Assembly: GCA_014529385.2 (NCBI GenBank)
Contig: CM043942.1
Coordinates: 105,650,141-105,714,140 of the forward strand
Source: Adiantum capillus-veneris
Lineage: Eukaryota; Streptophyta; Polypodiopsida; Polypodiales; Pteridaceae
DNA: 64,000 nucleotides
Reading direction: 5' to 3'
Part shown: positions 44,127-55,429 of the stretch, in pieces
How the letters are laid out: every line of letters begins with the position of its first letter
Position numbering within the stretch: the first letter of the stretch is position 1
Position numbers and translations under genes: made by a program
Notes under the pieces: generated by a model
What the model was told of the DNA's origin: nothing
What the model saw: only the letters and a program-made list of their open reading frames with translations
Databases searched by the model: none

Positions 44127-44596
44127 GTGATATTGCCATGGTTATGGAAAATGGGGTGAAGTTTATCATCCATAATGTGCGGAGATCTCAAAGAGTCTCA
44201 CATCTGCCAGAACATTTTGTTCCAAGCGTAGATTTTGTTTTGCTGACAGATAGTTGTTGTGAGCCTTTTTGTTACAGAGAGGCTATGCTAGCCAATGACA
44301 AGGTTCAGTGGGAACATGCTATGAAGAGGGAGCTGTCCAGTATTGCAAAGAACAAAACATGGGAACTTCTTCCATTGCCAAAAGGTAAGAAAGCATTGCG
44401 TTGTAAATGGGTTTACAAGAGGAAGATTGACAATTACAAAGCTCCTTTAGTGGCCAAAGGTTTCAAGCAAGAATATGGTATTGATTGCAAGAAAATATTT
44501 TCTCCAATGGTCAAGATGACCACACTGAGAATATTGCTTGCTTTGGTTGTCACTGAAGATACAGAGCTTGATCAGACAGATGAGCTAGAGACATGA
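44027..44596 (+). pseudogene. Copia protease tail fused to RT N-terminus
   Basis: Protease sequence ('HVTPHRNWF', 'FVTLGDNYSC') runs to about 44185. It is then followed, without integrase, by the pre-RT segment 'RSQRVSHLPEHFVP' and the RT start: 'WEHAMKRELSSIAKNKTWEL', 'GKKALRCKWVYKRK', 'KIFSPMVKMTTLR'. The catalytic YVDD region is absent. Deletion of roughly the whole integrase is the simplest explanation. Confidence 0.8.
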
Positions 44597-44609
44597 ATGC
44601 CTCTAGCTT

Positions 44610-44624
44610 AAAGGGGAGGGCTAA
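44610..44624 (+). promoter_or_regulatory. Polypurine tract
   Basis: AAAGGGGAGGGCTAA directly before TGATGGGGGC. Confidence 0.75.
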
Positions 44625-45939
44625 TGATGGGGGCTTTTCACAAGCCAAGCTCTCATACCCCTCTTCTCTCGTCCCCACCCCATGAAAACCCCCTCTTAGG
44701 GAGGGAGTGATAAAAGGCATTGGAAAAAAGTAAGAAAAAAAATAACGTATGATTATGTAAATATATGAGAAAGGTAAAATAGGCCACCTCATGCCTGCGG
44801 GGCAGCCCATCCCCACCTTGCCTCCTTTTTCTTCACCGTTGCCCCGCCGTGTGTCCCTTTTCCTCTCCTCCACTCAAAAGGTCAACCCCTCTCTCTTCCC
44901 CTTGTCCTTTCTCTTTTCTCTCTCCCCTCAAGCTACCCCACCTCTCACCAATAATGCATTATAATTCACCAATAATGCACCCTAACTCACATGCAACTTA
45001 CCCTATCTTCCAAAATAGTATACCCCACCCCCTCTTTCTCTCTCCTATCATATCCCATGACCCAAATACCCCCCTCTCTCTCTAAAGGGTGCCATATCTC
45101 TTGTATTGTAGCTAAATAACCTTCCCCACACTCACACACACTCAGTTTCACTGAAAAAGGTGCCCACAGACCCATCCCCACCCGATGGTTACCTGATTTT
45201 TCTTGTGTTCACACACATCTGCACACAGATTCACCTCTGAACACACTCTCCTCTCTCCCCTCTTGTAATTACTTTATTCTCCATGTCACCTCTCACTTTT
45301 TTTTCATCAACCCATCGCTCTCTCTTAGTCTCTCTCTCATGAGACTGCTGTTCTGACACACATACACACAGCCAGACAAGTGGGGCCCACAGTCACATGG
45401 CCTATGTAGATAATGATTTCTTCATTTCTAAATTCTAGAATTTCTCCCCCCTCCTCCCCTATATAAATAGGGGTCACCATCACACTAAACATACACACAA
45501 CATCACCAAAGAATACACTATGCACAGTGTGTGCCTAGTGCACACACACACACCCACACCATCACCATCACCGCAATCACCATGCTCGTCTTGAGCATGA
45601 CCTCTACACCCTTGGGCTACGGAATATGAAGATCAACTAAATGAAGGATGATGGCCATAACCCTCATGCGAGTCTTCGCCATCAACTCCCACCTATCCGC
45701 CATGTGCTTTACCACTCTCTCCCTTCTCACTCCCCTACCCTATGCTCCCCATTTCATCGCCTTATTCTCTAAATAAAGCTTGATGTTTTGTGAGTATGTT
45801 TTCTTGCAATGTTTTGCCCATGTGAGGTGTGCGGAATCGCCACCTAGTCTTGTGTTTGGAGTGAGCTTGTGTATGTGTGAAGGGTGGGCGGATTCGCCAT
45901 CCTTTTGTGGTGCCTAAGTACTAAGACGCTATACCCCCT

Positions 45940-45977
<38 letters not shown>

Positions 45978-46187
45978 TGATCTCATTCCCTTTCCTCTTC
46001 ATCATTACTCCCAAGCATCCATCTCTCTTGGATGAAAACTTTGTTATGGTGGTGTGTTGTTTGCGTCCTAGCCGCTGAAGCTAGATGGTACCCCCTGTTT
46101 GCTTTACCATGACAGGCTCGAGGCGCGCCATTCGGTCCCCGGTGTTTTAGAGGCCGTCGGGGTTCGGGGTTCGCTTTGCTCCCGTCA
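44625..46187 (+). repeat. LTR with polypurine tract upstream and primer site downstream
   Basis: TGATGGGGGCTTTTCACAAG ... GCTCCCGTCA, 1563 bp, the inverted twin of 38613-40165. A TATA-like CTATATAAATAGGG lies near 45460. It contains (CT)n at 45945-45974. Confidence 0.85.
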
Positions 46188-46206
46188 TTTGGTGCCCCCA
46201 CTGAGG
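46188..46206 (+). promoter_or_regulatory. Primer-binding site
   Basis: TTTGGTGCCCCCACTGAGG, identical to the site at 8014-8032 of the related element. Confidence 0.85.
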
Positions 46207-46260
46207 ATCTTTTCATGAAACCCTTTAGTTTACAAGACTGAAACCCCTAAACTATTGTGA

Positions 46261-46386
46261 ATGGATGAATGGCTAGCAGGATTTGCTAATTGGACGACAG
46301 AAGAAGAAGACCTCCAAGCACAACTAGACGAACTCCGCATCTCCATCGAAGCTCGAGTGCCAGGCGTAACGGTTGTTAGGAAATAA
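46261..46386 (+). pseudogene. MDEW leader ORF, cut by the copia insertion
   Basis: It begins MDEWLAGFANWTTEEEDLQA and reads 38 codons to the LTR at 46374, ending in a stop just inside it. The remainder resumes after 51934. Its match to 7706-7963 in start, spacing from the primer site and sequence shows a conserved leader ORF. The function is unknown. Confidence 0.65.
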
Positions 46387-46457
46387 GACGTAGCTAAATA
46401 GATAATTGAGTAGATTACTTAATGGAGAGAGACAGATTTATATACATGAGATTATAG

Positions 46458-46516
<59 letters not shown>

Positions 46517-47160
46517 CACAATATACGTGGTTCACCCAATGTGGGTTACGTCCACGGGAAAGCAGCCACTCAATGGCTTTAGTACTTCAAAACAAGAAGT
46601 AGTTTACAAAGGGATTATACCCTTAATGGAGCTCCCGCCTTGCTTCACTCTCACCACCTCACACTCACCTTGTTGCATCAACTTCACACTATGAAATGTG
46701 TGTAGAAATGGCCTCCTTTTATAGGCCAAAAGGGCTGCCCTCTCTTATGAGAGACAGCCATGTGTAGCCGCCCTTGTGCGGATAAGTCCAAATCGGACCC
46801 TCCAATCCGCCCATGTGTGGCCGCCCTTGAGAAGACAAGTCCGCTTTTGAATTCGGCCACCGGCCACCGGCCATTGACTTTCGACCACCGGCCAACTGAC
46901 GGGTTGCTTTCCGACCACTTTCCGGCTGCCGTCCGGCCATAATATTCCGACGAAAAATAATATTCTGGCAAAAAAAAAGTCTCGGGGGCCTCTGCCCCCG
47001 AGGCCTTTAAAGTTGCCCCTGATTCTTGCCCGTGAAAATTTTGGTTTCCGGTGAGTGATTTTCCTTCACGCACGATGGCTTCTCCTCATAATGAGGTCCT
47101 TACAAATGTGCGCCTTTACCACAGAAAATTACAAGGGTAAATCAGGCTCCATACTTAACA
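46374..47160 (-). repeat. Copia 3' LTR
   Basis: 787 bp, TGTTAGGAAATAAG...CATACTTAACA on the plus strand. It contains (GA)n at 46459-46512. Confidence 0.95.
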
Positions 47161-47171
47161 ATCTCCCACTT
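47161..47171 (-). promoter_or_regulatory. Copia polypurine tract
   Basis: The minus strand reads AAGTGGGAGAT next to the LTR start. Confidence 0.85.
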
Positions 47172-47329
47172 GGAGACTGATCTCCAAACCAAACCTTTGA
47201 CTGCTTTCCATTCTGGCTTCTTATCCTTGAATGCCGATTGAGGATGAGCAAAAGCTCAACTTCTCCTTGTTGACCACCTTTGTAAACATGTCTGCAGAAT
47301 TTTCACTTGTATGCACCTTTCCTAGCTAG

Positions 47330-49849
47330 TTATCCCTCTTCCAAAAGAGTGCATATGAAGTGATATCTCACCTCAATGTGCTTTGTCCTTGAATGAAAGG
47401 CTGAGTTCTTCGCAAGATGGATAGCTCTTTGGCTATCATTGTACAAGACACAATTGTCTTGTTTGAATCCAAGCTCTTCTAAGAATCTGTAAAGCCACAG
47501 AATTTCTTTGCTTGCCTCCGTCATTGCTACATACTCTGCTTCCGTGGTAAAAAGTGAAACCACTTTCTGCAGCTTTGAAGCCCAGCTTACTGCTGTGCCT
47601 CCAACCGTGAACACATAGCCAGTAGTGCTCCTTCAAGTATCTTTGTCACCTGCCATATCTGCATCAGCATACCCTTCTAGAAAAATATCAGTTCCTCCAA
47701 AATACAAAGCATTTGTTGTTGTCCCTTTTAGATACCTAAGTATCCACTTCACAGCTTGCCAATGCTCTTTACCTGGGTTGTCCATGAACCTACTCACAAC
47801 TCCCACTGCATGTGCAATGTATGGCCTTGTCCAGACCATAGCATACATTAGAGAACCTATAGCTGCAGCATATGGAACTTTAGACATATAGGCTATCTCC
47901 TCTTGTGTCTTTGGACACATATCCTTCGTTAGTTTAAAATGACCAGCCAAAGGTGTAAAAACTGGTTTTGCATTTTGCATTGCAAACCTTTCTAGTACCT
48001 TCTTGATGTAATCTTCTTGAGATAGCTTTATTGTCTTCTTCGTCCTGTCCCTTGATATTTTCATACCAAGTATCCTCTTTGCAGCACCTAAATCTTTCAT
48101 TGAAAAAGATTTGGACAGCTCCTCTTTTAGGTCTTTGATGTCCTGCATGTTAGCACTTGCAATCAACATGTCATCAACATACAACATTAGGATGATGAAT
48201 TTCCCATCTCCCAAATTCTCCGTGTAGACGCAGTGATCCGAGTTGCATCTTGTGAATCCATGATCCAACATCCATCGATCAAACTTCAAGTACCATTGTC
48301 TTGATGCTTGCTTTAAACCATACAAGCTCTTCTTTAATCTGCAAACCATTTTCTCCTTACCTTTTACTTCATACCCCTTTGGTTGAAGCATGTAGATTTC
48401 CTCCTCTAAGTCACCGTAAGGGAATGCCGTATTTACATCCATTTGCTCGAGATTTAGATCATGAGCAGCCACAAGGCTTAAGACAAGCCTAATTGAGTTC
48501 ATTTTTACAACAGGAGAAAATATTTCATTGAAGTCAATACCTTTCTTTTGAGAAAAACCTTTTACCACAAGCCTAGACTTGGACCTTTTCTTCCCACCTT
48601 CTTCTTCCTTTAGCTTGTACACCCATTTGTTTTGAAGTGCCCGCTTACCTTTAGGCAACTCAACCAACTCCCATGTTTGGTTGCGATGTAGTGAGTCCAT
48701 CTCCACTTGCATGCTCTTCGTCCATTCTTCTTTGGATTCATGTTGCATAGCTTCTTCATATGATTCCGGCTCTCCAGAATCTGAGATCAAGAGATGGTTG
48801 AAGGAAGGAACAAACCTTTCTGGAGGTCTACTTGCTCTTGTAGATCTTCGGGGAATAGGTTGAGGCTCCTCATTTGGTTGACGTTGTTGCACATTGTCAC
48901 TGTTTGCAGTTCTTGAGTCTTCACCGTCCTCAAGCTCCATGTACTCATCACCTGTTTCTTTTGTTTGTTTTCTTTCCAGGTAATCTTTGTACATATTTTG
49001 TTCGTTAAAAATTACATCCCTACTCCTTAAGAGTTTACCATCTTCAGGATTCCATAGGCGATACCCAACGTCTCCTTCTCCATAGCCAATGAAGAAACAC
49101 TTTTTGGACTTTGCATCTAACTTTGATCTTAGGCTTCTATCTATGTGCATGAAAGCCTCACACCCAAACACTTTGAGAAATGCATAATTCACCGGTTTAC
49201 CTGTCCATGCCTCTTCTGGAACTCCCCCATCCAATGCCGTTGAGGGTGACCGCTTGATTAAGTACACAGACGTACTTACAGCTTCCGCCCAAAGCTCAAG
49301 CAGTAGGCCTGCATGTAGCCGCATGCTTCGTGCTCGTTCCATGATTGTCCTGTTCATCCTTTTCGAAATCCCATTTTGTTGAGGTGTCCTTGGGGTTGTC
49401 CTTTGCCTCCGAATGACATTGCTAACACAAAAGCTTTCAAAAGCTTGGCTGCAATATTCGCCTCCATTCTCGGATCTGAGGCATTTAACCTTGGTACCTG
49501 TTTCATTCTCCACAAAGGCTTTCCACCTTTGAAATATGGAAAATACATCGGATTTATTCTTCATGACATAAACCCATGTTTTTCTAGTCGCATCGTCTAT
49601 GAATGTTACATAGTACAATGAGCCACCAAGTGATGGTGTACTTGCAGGACCCCAAACATCAGAATGAACCAACTCAAGTTTTTTATTTTTTCTTTCATTT
49701 CTTGATTTTTGAAATTTTACCCTCTTTTGTTTACCATAAACACAATCTTCACAGAACTCTAAGTCCACTTCTTTCAAACCTGGTAGAAGCTTCTTTGTTT
49801 GAAGGATTTGCATTCCTTTGGCACTCATATGCCCAAGTCGATAGTGTCA
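47330..49849 (-). pseudogene. Copia integrase, reverse transcriptase and RNase H
   Basis: Integrase: a zinc-binding His/Cys set ('HYRLGHMS', 'CEDCVYGK') and 'HSDVWGP' with the first catalytic Asp. The second reads 'RSENGGEY' (family RSDNGGEY, Asp to Glu), and the third lies in 'PQQNGISKRMN' (family has Glu, here Lys). RT: 'NKWVYKLK', 'FSPVVKM', 'VNTAFPYGDLEEEIYM' and the catalytic 'LYVDDMLIA', intact. The RNase H region 'GYVFTVGG', '[11 protein letters not shown]', 'ASKEILWL' and 'HIEVRYHFI' follows a TGA at 47633. The TGA at 49847 replaces the family Trp before HYRLGH. A frameshift after 'TLLEEG' ends the frame. Confidence 0.95.
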
Positions 49850-50074
49850 CACCGCAGTGTCAACTTCTGTAGTTGCTGAACAAGCTGAAGGTTGCGTGCT
49901 AGCAGTACACAAGTAAAGTGTACCGACTTCTTCACCCTTGGCAACCACCAAAGATCCCTTTGAGATCTTCCACCATTTATTTCCGAATGCAATGTTGTGA
50001 CCTTCATCATCCAATTGTCCTGTAGAGATCAAATTTTTGCGAAGAGAAGGAACATGCCTAACATCTTTAAGCTT

Positions 50075-51106
50075 CTATTCATTTCCGTTAGCAGTTTTGA
50101 CAGAAACTGTACCTTTGCGGACAATCTCACAAGCTTCATCATCTCCCAAGTATACATACCCAAAATTACCTTTGGTGTAGTCTTGGAAATGTTTCTTGTG
50201 TGGTGTCACATGGAATGAAGCCCCGGAATCTACTATCCAAGAATTAGACACATTGTCTAATGAGAGAATTAGAGCATCTTGCTCTACTTTACCTGCCACA
50301 TTGGCCTCCGATGTTCGCTTGTTGTCTTGAGACTCTGTCTCTTTCTTCTTCTTGGACCAGCAATCCTTCTTGACGTGGCCCTTCTTGCCGCAGTTCCAAC
50401 ATTCAAGAACTGACTTTTTGCGTGACTTGCTCCGCCTTGAGCGATCACGACCCTTTTGGTTTTTGAAACTCTCCTTAAGCCTTCCTCTTGTTTCCACTAA
50501 TAGTGCAACACTTGATGATTCTCCTGTGCTTCTCCTTCGCATTTCCTCGCTTAGGAGAACACCCACAACATCATCAAACTTAAGAGTATTTGTGCCAGAG
50601 ATAGAATTACTTACAGCCATCACAAGGCTGTCCCAACTATCCGGTAGAGATGATAGTATAAGAAGAGCTCGCACTTCATCATCAAAATTGATTTTCACTG
50701 ATCGAAGTTGACTTATGTTTGTGTTAAAGTCATTTAGGTGTTCTGTTGAATCATTCTCTGCCATCTTTAGATTGAACAAGCGCTTCATAAGAAATACCTT
50801 ATTGGATGCCGATGGTTTCTCGTAGAAGTCGTCAAGTGACTTCATCAAGTCCTCCGTGGTCTTCATCTCCGAAACATTGAAGGCCACCGTTGACGCCAAG
50901 CTTAACCGGATTGTTCCCAGTGCCTTTCGATCAAGCACAATCCATGCTTCATCTGCCATTGTTGCGGGCTTCTTCGCAAGACCGCCTAGTGGCAAATAGA
51001 GGTCCTTTTGGTAGAGATAGTCTTCAATCTGCATCTTCCAATGTTGGTAGTTTTTGCCGTTGAACTTCTCAATCTTGAGCTTCCCTTCCTCCGCCATAAC
51101 TCCCAC
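50075..51106 (-). pseudogene. Copia Gag and protease start
   Basis: It starts MGVMAEEGKLKIEKFNGKNY. Gag landmarks are 'WKMQIEDYLYQKDL', 'KVFLMKRLFNLKM' and 'LLILSSLPDSWDSL'. The zinc knuckle is CWNCGKKGHVKKDC, and the protease active site is 'WIVDSGASFHVTPHK'. The frame ends at a TAG (50075-50077) that stands where the family has Trp before 'KLKDVRHVP'. The same frame then continues into the integrase. Confidence 0.95.
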
Positions 51107-51157
51107 TCAATTCAAGGAATCCTTTCCTTGAGATAATTTAGCTACGAGCAAACCTTG

Positions 51158-51169
51158 CTCTGATACCAG
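51158..51169 (-). promoter_or_regulatory. Copia primer-binding site, initiator Met tRNA
   Basis: The minus strand reads TGGTATCAGAGC, two bases inside the 5' LTR. Confidence 0.95.
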
Positions 51170-51171
51170 TT

Positions 51172-51254
51172 GTTAGGAAATAAGACGTAGCTAAATAGAA
51201 AATTGAGTAGATTACTTAATGGAGAGAGACAGATTTATATACATGAGATTATAG

Positions 51255-51307
<53 letters not shown>

Positions 51308-51929
51308 CACAATATACGTGGTTCACCCAATGTGGGCTACGTCCACGGGAAAGCAGCCACTCAATGGCTTTAGTACTTCAAAACAAGAAGTAGTTTACAA
51401 AGGGATTATACCCTTAATGGAGCTCCCGCCTTGCTTCACTCTCACCACCTCACACTCACCTTGTTGCATCAACTTCACACTATGAAATGTGTGTAGAAAT
51501 GGCCTCCTTTTATAGGCCAAAAGGGCTGCCCTCTCTTATGAGAGACAACCATGTGTAGCTGCCCTTGTGCGGATAAGTCCAAATCGGACCCTCCAATCCG
51601 CCCATGTGTGGCCGCCCTTGAGAAGACAAGTCCGCTTTTGAATTCGACCACCGGCCACCGGCCAACCGACCGGTTGTTTTCCGACCACTTTCCGGCTGCC
51701 GTCCGGCCATTATATTCCGGCGAAAAATAATATTCCGGCAAAAAAAAAGTCTCGGGGGCCTCCGCCCCCGAGGCCTTTAAAGTTGCCCCTGATTCTTGCC
51801 CGTGAAAATTTTGGTTTCCGGTGAGTGATTTTCCTTCACGCACGATGGCTTCTCCTCATAATGGGGCCTTACAAATGTGCGCTTTTACCACAAAAAATTA
51901 CAAGGGTAAATCAGGCTCCATACTTAACA
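51172..51929 (-). repeat. Copia 5' LTR
   Basis: 758 bp, nearly identical to 46374-47160. It contains (GA)n at about 51257-51303. Confidence 0.95.
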
Positions 51930-51934
51930 ACGGT

Positions 51935-52287
51935 AATCGATTTGCAGTGGGAGAGTCAACGAACACGCCAAACCCAGTGGATATACATAGGCCAAGTACC
52001 AAGAAGAAGAAGGAGAAGTTCGAAATCATGTCCGCAACCTACAACCAACCCACAACAACAAAATGGAAGGAGCTCTACACAATAGAGAATCAACACTATT
52101 CTACTTTGAGAATCGGGTAACTCAAGTCACCGAGGTAATTATCACAGTCAGTTTTCAAGTCGCACCTGATGCTGCAGCACAGATAACGGAATCATTGGCT
52201 CACACTCTCACTAGAGAAACTAGGGATCTACTGAGTTTGTTTCAGGAAAGAACACCACCCTCTCCCACAAGCTTGGACATTGACTAA
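51935..52287 (+). pseudogene. Leader ORF pieces after the copia insertion
   Basis: The first part continues the MDEW ORF ('TQWIYI', basic 'PRRRRRS'). A second frame (52063-52287) includes 'SFQVAPDAAAQITE', related to 7369-7815. There is no known domain. Confidence 0.5.
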
Positions 52288-52304
52288 GCACCTCTAAGCT
52301 TCAC

Positions 52305-52523
52305 ATGAATCAATACAACCTACCTCAAGACAGATCACACATACCAACACGTGTACGCTCAATCAAGGTAATACTGGACTTGAAGGCTCACTACCAGCAC
52401 GTCATTGACACCATGCTGGGTGGGGAGCGGTTTTTTGAGGTTCTGGCATCAGATCAACCATTTGTCTTACCTTTGGTACAAGGCAATGTACCGTTTGAAG
52501 TTTTAATCTATGTCCTAGTATAA
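52305..52523 (+). CDS. Conserved small leader ORF (72 aa), function unknown
   Basis: MNQYNLPQDRSHIPTRV, then 'RSIKVILD', 'YQHVIDTM', 'GERFFEV', and an end at 'YVLV'. It aligns over its C-terminal 55 residues with 6733-6960. It ends 83 bp before gag, versus 84 bp in that copy. It is intact even though the neighbouring leader ORF was broken by the copia insertion. No domain is recognised. Confidence 0.65.
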   Translation: MNQYNLPQDRSHIPTRVRSIKVILDLKAHYQHVIDTMLGGERFFEVLASDQPFVLPLVQGNVPFEVLIYVLV

Positions 52524-52606
52524 GAGGGTATACACGCCTCCTTGTAAAGAAGAAAAAAACTTTTGCAAGTTAAGTAGTGTGTCTTTCTAGCTCTCTCTCA
52601 GTAATC

Positions 52607-53272
52607 ATGGCAAGTGTAGCATTTCCAACATTTAAAGGAAAGAAGGGGGAGGATTTGGTAACAGACTTCCTAGATGACTTTGAAGTAGCATGTGTAGTGA
52701 GCAACAAAGATACGGATGAATCCCGGGTTAGAATCTTTAAGAATCTCATGAAGCTAGAAGCTAGATCATGGTACAATGCACTTCCACAAGCAACCAAGGA
52801 TGACTGGGAACCCTTAAAAACCGCTTTTAAGAGGCGCTTTGGGGGAGGTACCACTTCAGAAAAGTTGTGGGACAAGTTGAGAGACTTGAAGCAGGAGGGT
52901 CTTTTAGAATATGCCACCTATGAGTCCAAATTTGTGGATTTGTGGGAACGGTGGGTTGAGTCACTGGCAAGGGGGGAAGCCGCACCCGATTTCCTAAAAA
53001 AAGATCGGTTCACGCATGGCTTATGTCTGCTTCTCAAGGAGAAGGTGAAAGGTAGATTCCCGGCTACGTACGAGTTAGCCGTTGAGATTGCTCGCCTTAA
53101 GGACAAGAAGCTGCAAACGAAAGCCAAAGAAACCGAGTCAATAGAAGCAAGAACATCTTATCGACCAGCAACTACGACAACCACCATACCACCACCACTG
53201 GCTCTTGGGGTAAGAGATGACCAACAAGATATGCTGGCCCATATTACTGACCAACTGCAGAATTTTGATGTG
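52607..53272 (+). pseudogene. Ty3-type Gag, truncated
   Basis: It starts MASVAFPTFKGKKGEDLV. Landmarks 'WYNALPQATK', 'FKRRFGGGTTSEKLW', 'YESKFVDLWERWV', 'DFLKKDRF' and 'KEKVKGRFPATYELAVE' correspond one-to-one to the Gag at 5749-6648. After 'ITDQLQNF' the homology stops at about 53272. The zinc knuckle and protease are absent, and the last 30 codons of the open frame are antisense to another element. The capsid part has no internal stop. Confidence 0.9.
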
Positions 53273-54075
53273 TCCCTTAGATTCATGAATGATTGCACGC
53301 TAGTGTCTATGGATGAAAAATCACTTGCAAACCTAACACTCTTTTTGACCTTTGGTAATAATTGGATGCTCTGACCAAATTCACATAGGAATTTGTTGTT
53401 GCACGGTTCCAATGTAAGCTTTTCAAGTGCATCAAAATTTGCATATCCAGCTTTTTCCATACTTTGCTTTGCAATTTTTGTGTCCTTGTTGTCTAGATTT
53501 TTGGGACAATCCTCTGGAAAATGTCCATGTTTTCTTCCACAATCTGAGCAATACACCATGACTGGTGATTTTTCACTTGGTTATGTCATCTCAAACTCTT
53601 GCTGAGAAGTCTCTGCTTCTATGTTGACCAAGTTGTCAGCGTCTTCTTTTAGAAAACTTAGCATCAGACCGTAGACTGCTCCATCTTCACCTCTATACTG
53701 CCTTTGGCCGAGTTCTTTGATTATAATGGCTTCTAGTGGTTGATCTGTTGGATCTTTCATTTGTGGTTCTCAACTGTAGATACGACCACTGTAATCCATG
53801 TACAATGACCGCGATTGCATATGCACCAACTAGATGGTTTGCTAGCTTATGCAAATGTTCGGATAATCACTTGGGTCAATTTTTTGAACTTCTATCTGCA
53901 CCTCATCTTTGAGTTTGCAATACCTAGCTCTAGTGAAATTTATGAACAATTGGGAGTTCTCTAGATCTGGCTTTACTGGGATCAAAAATATATTGGCTCT
54001 TGTGTTGATTTGGCTACTCATCAGGTACTTATGGGCTTCCGAGTCTGTACACAAGACTTGTCTCACTTTAGTCAT
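53273..54075 (-). pseudogene. Gag-like remnant of another LTR element
   Basis: The minus-strand frames 54075-53842 and 53559-53273 include 'ARYCKLKDEVQIEVQKIDP' and a Cys/His cluster, CSDCGRKHGHFPEDC, like a variant zinc knuckle. 'KSVRFASDFSSIDTSV' follows. They lie downstream of a minus-strand primer-binding site (56608-56626), so they fit a Gag of that element. No capsid signature could be confirmed. Confidence 0.45.
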
Positions 54076-54930
54076 AGAGCCATAAGATCTGCTCTATTGC
54101 ATATGTGCATGTGCTACCTCTGCTATACTGTCGTGTTTTTTTGCATGTTTTTTTGGTCGGCTTGATTGCAGTGTGAATTTCTCAACAGTTTTTTTGCTTT
54201 TTTACTTTATTGACACCTCCCTCTTTTTTATGAATTTTATGAAAATTTTCAAGTCTCTAAACTTTTGGTATGTTTTTAAATTTTAATGGAGTTTTTTTGT
54301 AAATGTTTTAAATTTTCATGGATTTTTTAGTGAGTTTTTTTCAAAAAAAAAATTGTGATTTACCAATGATTTCTTTTAATTTTTAATAAATGTTTAGAGT
54401 TTTTTTATTTTTTGGTGACTTCTAATATTTTTGTGAAATTTAAAGGTATTGTTTTTGTTTTTTATGATATTTTTTGGCATTTTATTGTTTTTGGAGTTTT
54501 TAAAAGATTTTTTCCTATTTTTTGTGTATCTAGTTTTTGTGTGATTTTCTTTTAGTGAATTTTGCTTTTTTCTTTTTTTTTTGAAAAAGTTTTTCTTAAA
54601 TAAAACTAATAAAAAATAAAGATTTTTTTTTTGAAATATATAGTAATCAAACTAAATTAATCTATTCACCTTACCTGGCACTCAATGTTGGCCGTTCATC
54701 TAAGACAAAGGGGGATGGGTCATCTGGAGTCGATGGGGTGAGTAGGGGGGGCAGAGCACAATGGAGCAGGGGAAGAGGGTGCAGACAGCGCCGTGGTGAC
54801 TTGGCGGGTAGGTGACGAGCAGTCAGTGACTCAACGAGAGAGTGGGGAGAAATCGAGAATGGCAAGGTGCTCAGAGGGAGACCGGGAAAGTGTGAGAGGT
54901 TGGTAGCCCACGAGACGGGTCAATAAGACA
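54076..54930. other. T-rich sequence, no gene
   Basis: 54130-54650 is very T-rich on the plus strand with TTTTTG and AATTTT motifs. Nothing coding is recognised. Confidence 0.55.
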
Positions 54931-55078
54931 AAGAGAGAGAGAGAGAGAGGGAGAGAAAATATTAGTGTGTGTGTGTGTGTGTGTGTGGATCACACAAACG
55001 TCGGGGGTAGCAAGCGTGTGGGGTCGCTCACACGTGCACAATAGAGATGATGGCGGACTTGGAAGTTGGGACAACGTG

Positions 55079-55427
<349 letters not shown>

Positions 55428-55429
<2 letters not shown>

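Larger units (their letters stand above)
41279..44581 (+). mobile_element. Internally deleted Ty1/copia element
   Basis: A short 5' LTR (41279-41533, TGTTAGGTTT...CTTCA) is followed by a Met-tRNA primer-binding site (41536-41547, TGGTATCAGAGT, last base mutated). Then comes a leader holding a MITE, gag, zinc knuckle and protease, joined directly to the start of RT. Integrase and the rest of RT are missing. The right end is cut at about 44581, where Ty3-family sequence begins. Confidence 0.8.
46374..51929 (-). mobile_element. Young Ty1/copia element with 5-bp target duplication
   Basis: It has LTRs at 46374-47160 and 51172-51929, ACGGT on both outer sides (46369-46373 and 51930-51934), a Met-tRNA primer-binding site and a polypurine tract. 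The LTRs differ mostly by a (GA)n length change and one gap of about 30 bp, so the insertion is recent. One reading frame from 51106 to 47330 (about 1259 codons) holds Gag-PR-IN-RT-RH and has only three in-frame stops: TAG 50075, TGA 49847 and TGA 47633. Integrase also carries two changed catalytic residues. Confidence 0.95.
44582..53272 (+). mobile_element. Second copy of the gag-protease LTR family, interrupted by a copia element
   Basis: It comprises an LTR (44625-46187), primer-binding site, MDEW leader ORF (split by the copia insertion at 46374), the FQVAP and RSIKVILD leader ORFs, and gag up to about 53272, where other minus-strand sequence begins. A 43-bp piece before the LTR (44582-44624) matches the 3' end of the element at 1975-8535, including the polypurine tract. 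The LTR therefore has internal sequence on both sides. Gag is 60-70% similar by eye to the other copy. The protease and 3' end are missing. Confidence 0.8.
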
